A stretch of 45,422 nt of DNA. Origin: Zoogloea ramigera. Lineage in GTDB: Bacteria; Pseudomonadota; Gammaproteobacteria; Burkholderiales; Rhodocyclaceae. Shown in pieces: positions 45,184 through 45,422 of this stretch. Position 1 is the first letter of the stretch; every line of letters starts with the position of its first letter. The stretch covers positions 1 through 45,422 of the forward strand of contig NZ_BJNV01000040.1 in NCBI RefSeq assembly GCF_006539865.1. Reading direction: 5' to 3'. The notes under the pieces are model-generated. The model had not been told where the DNA came from, ran no database searches, and was given only the letters and a program-made list of their open reading frames with translations. The translations under genes were made by a program, and so were the position numbers.

Positions 45184-45421
45184 AACCTAGAAACGGCAGT
45201 TGGACGTGCCTGCTGGCGCGTCTGGGCGGGTGTCTGGCGCGAAGCGACAACGCCGCAGGCTCATGCCTGCAAGGCGGAGCGACAAAGCCAGCCGCCCACG
45301 CAGGCGTGCCAGCGGGCGTGTAGCGTCCTCACCCTCCGGGTGAGCGTCGGCGAAGGCACTATCGCAAGTGTTCATACGGCTCTCGAGATTGCGGAAAGCG
45401 GTCAACTGCCGTTTCTAGGTT
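45184..45421 (-). repeat. MITE-like repeat, copy C, intact
   Basis: A 238-bp element with perfect 19-bp terminal inverted repeats: AACCTAGAAACGGCAGTTG at 45184-45202 and its complement at 45403-45421. On the minus strand it is collinear with copy A at 6566-6885 but lacks the 87-nt insertion. An open frame of 72 codons runs from a TTG in one TIR (45405) to a TAG in the other (45187). Internal hairpins include GCAGGC-ATGA-GCCTGC. The right flank is cut by the window edge, so target-site duplication cannot be judged. I call it a non-autonomous element; its transposase is unknown. Confidence 0.85.
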
Positions 45422-45422
45422 G

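Overview
The window is very GC-rich DNA (mostly GC-ending codons) from a Gram-negative bacterium: an RND efflux pump with an outer-membrane factor, lipoproteins, a bifunctional PBP1a-type enzyme and a complete-looking cytochrome cd1 nitrite reductase locus. Gene content, the nirDL fusion and the style of its intergenic repeats suggest a denitrifying betaproteobacterium, probably Rhodocyclales (Thauera/Azoarcus/Zoogloea-like). The assignment to order is inference; no rRNA or tRNA gene is visible.

Layout. 1-600: an insertion-sequence-end-like segment running into a 5'-damaged gene of unknown function. 613-4018 (minus): DUF4442 hotdog protein, ruvA, a glutathione S-transferase, a HAD hydrolase and a MenA/UbiA-type prenyltransferase. 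4156-9282 (plus): an O-antigen-ligase-like membrane protein with an extra domain inserted near its catalytic loop, a MITE-like repeat, and two tandem parallel beta-helix paralogues, which looks like a surface polysaccharide module. 9292-15834: a divergent TetR repressor and a three-gene RND efflux operon, with an AcrR-type operator between them. 16177-16266: a one-spacer type I-E CRISPR remnant without cas genes. 16340-17212: an EamA exporter. 17385-24503 (minus): transglutaminase, circularly permuted ATP-grasp/alpha-E protein and transglutaminase-DUF2126 protein, the conserved predicted peptide-modification cluster. 24776-26425: a fatty acyl-CoA ligase.

26543-33430 is the nitrite-respiration locus: nirE (minus) diverges from nirS-nirM, followed by nirC-nirF-nirDL-nirG-nirH. 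NirS reduces nitrite to NO in the periplasm, NirM and NirC are c-type cytochromes, and NirE, NirF, NirDL, NirG and NirH make heme d1. Two FNR/DNR-type palindromes, one in the nirE/nirS intergenic region and one upstream of nirC, suggest control by low oxygen and NO. nirJ and nirN are not in the window.

33601-44976 is rich in signalling genes: a solute-binding protein paired with a membrane hybrid kinase; ketopantoate reductase and PBP1a on the other strand; then two kinase/regulator pairs. One pair has an H-box lacking its usual proline; the other is a soluble kinase with a vestigial hemerythrin start, paired with a regulator whose receiver domain lacks most phosphorylation residues.

Repeats are a main feature. 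A MITE-like family (6566-6885, 17247-about 17345, 45184-45421) has 19-bp terminal inverted repeats in its best copy and an open frame from TIR to TIR. A second GC-rich intergenic repeat family occurs at about 6742-6790, 24706-24754 and 36603-36711. REP-like hairpins lie at 45060-45150.
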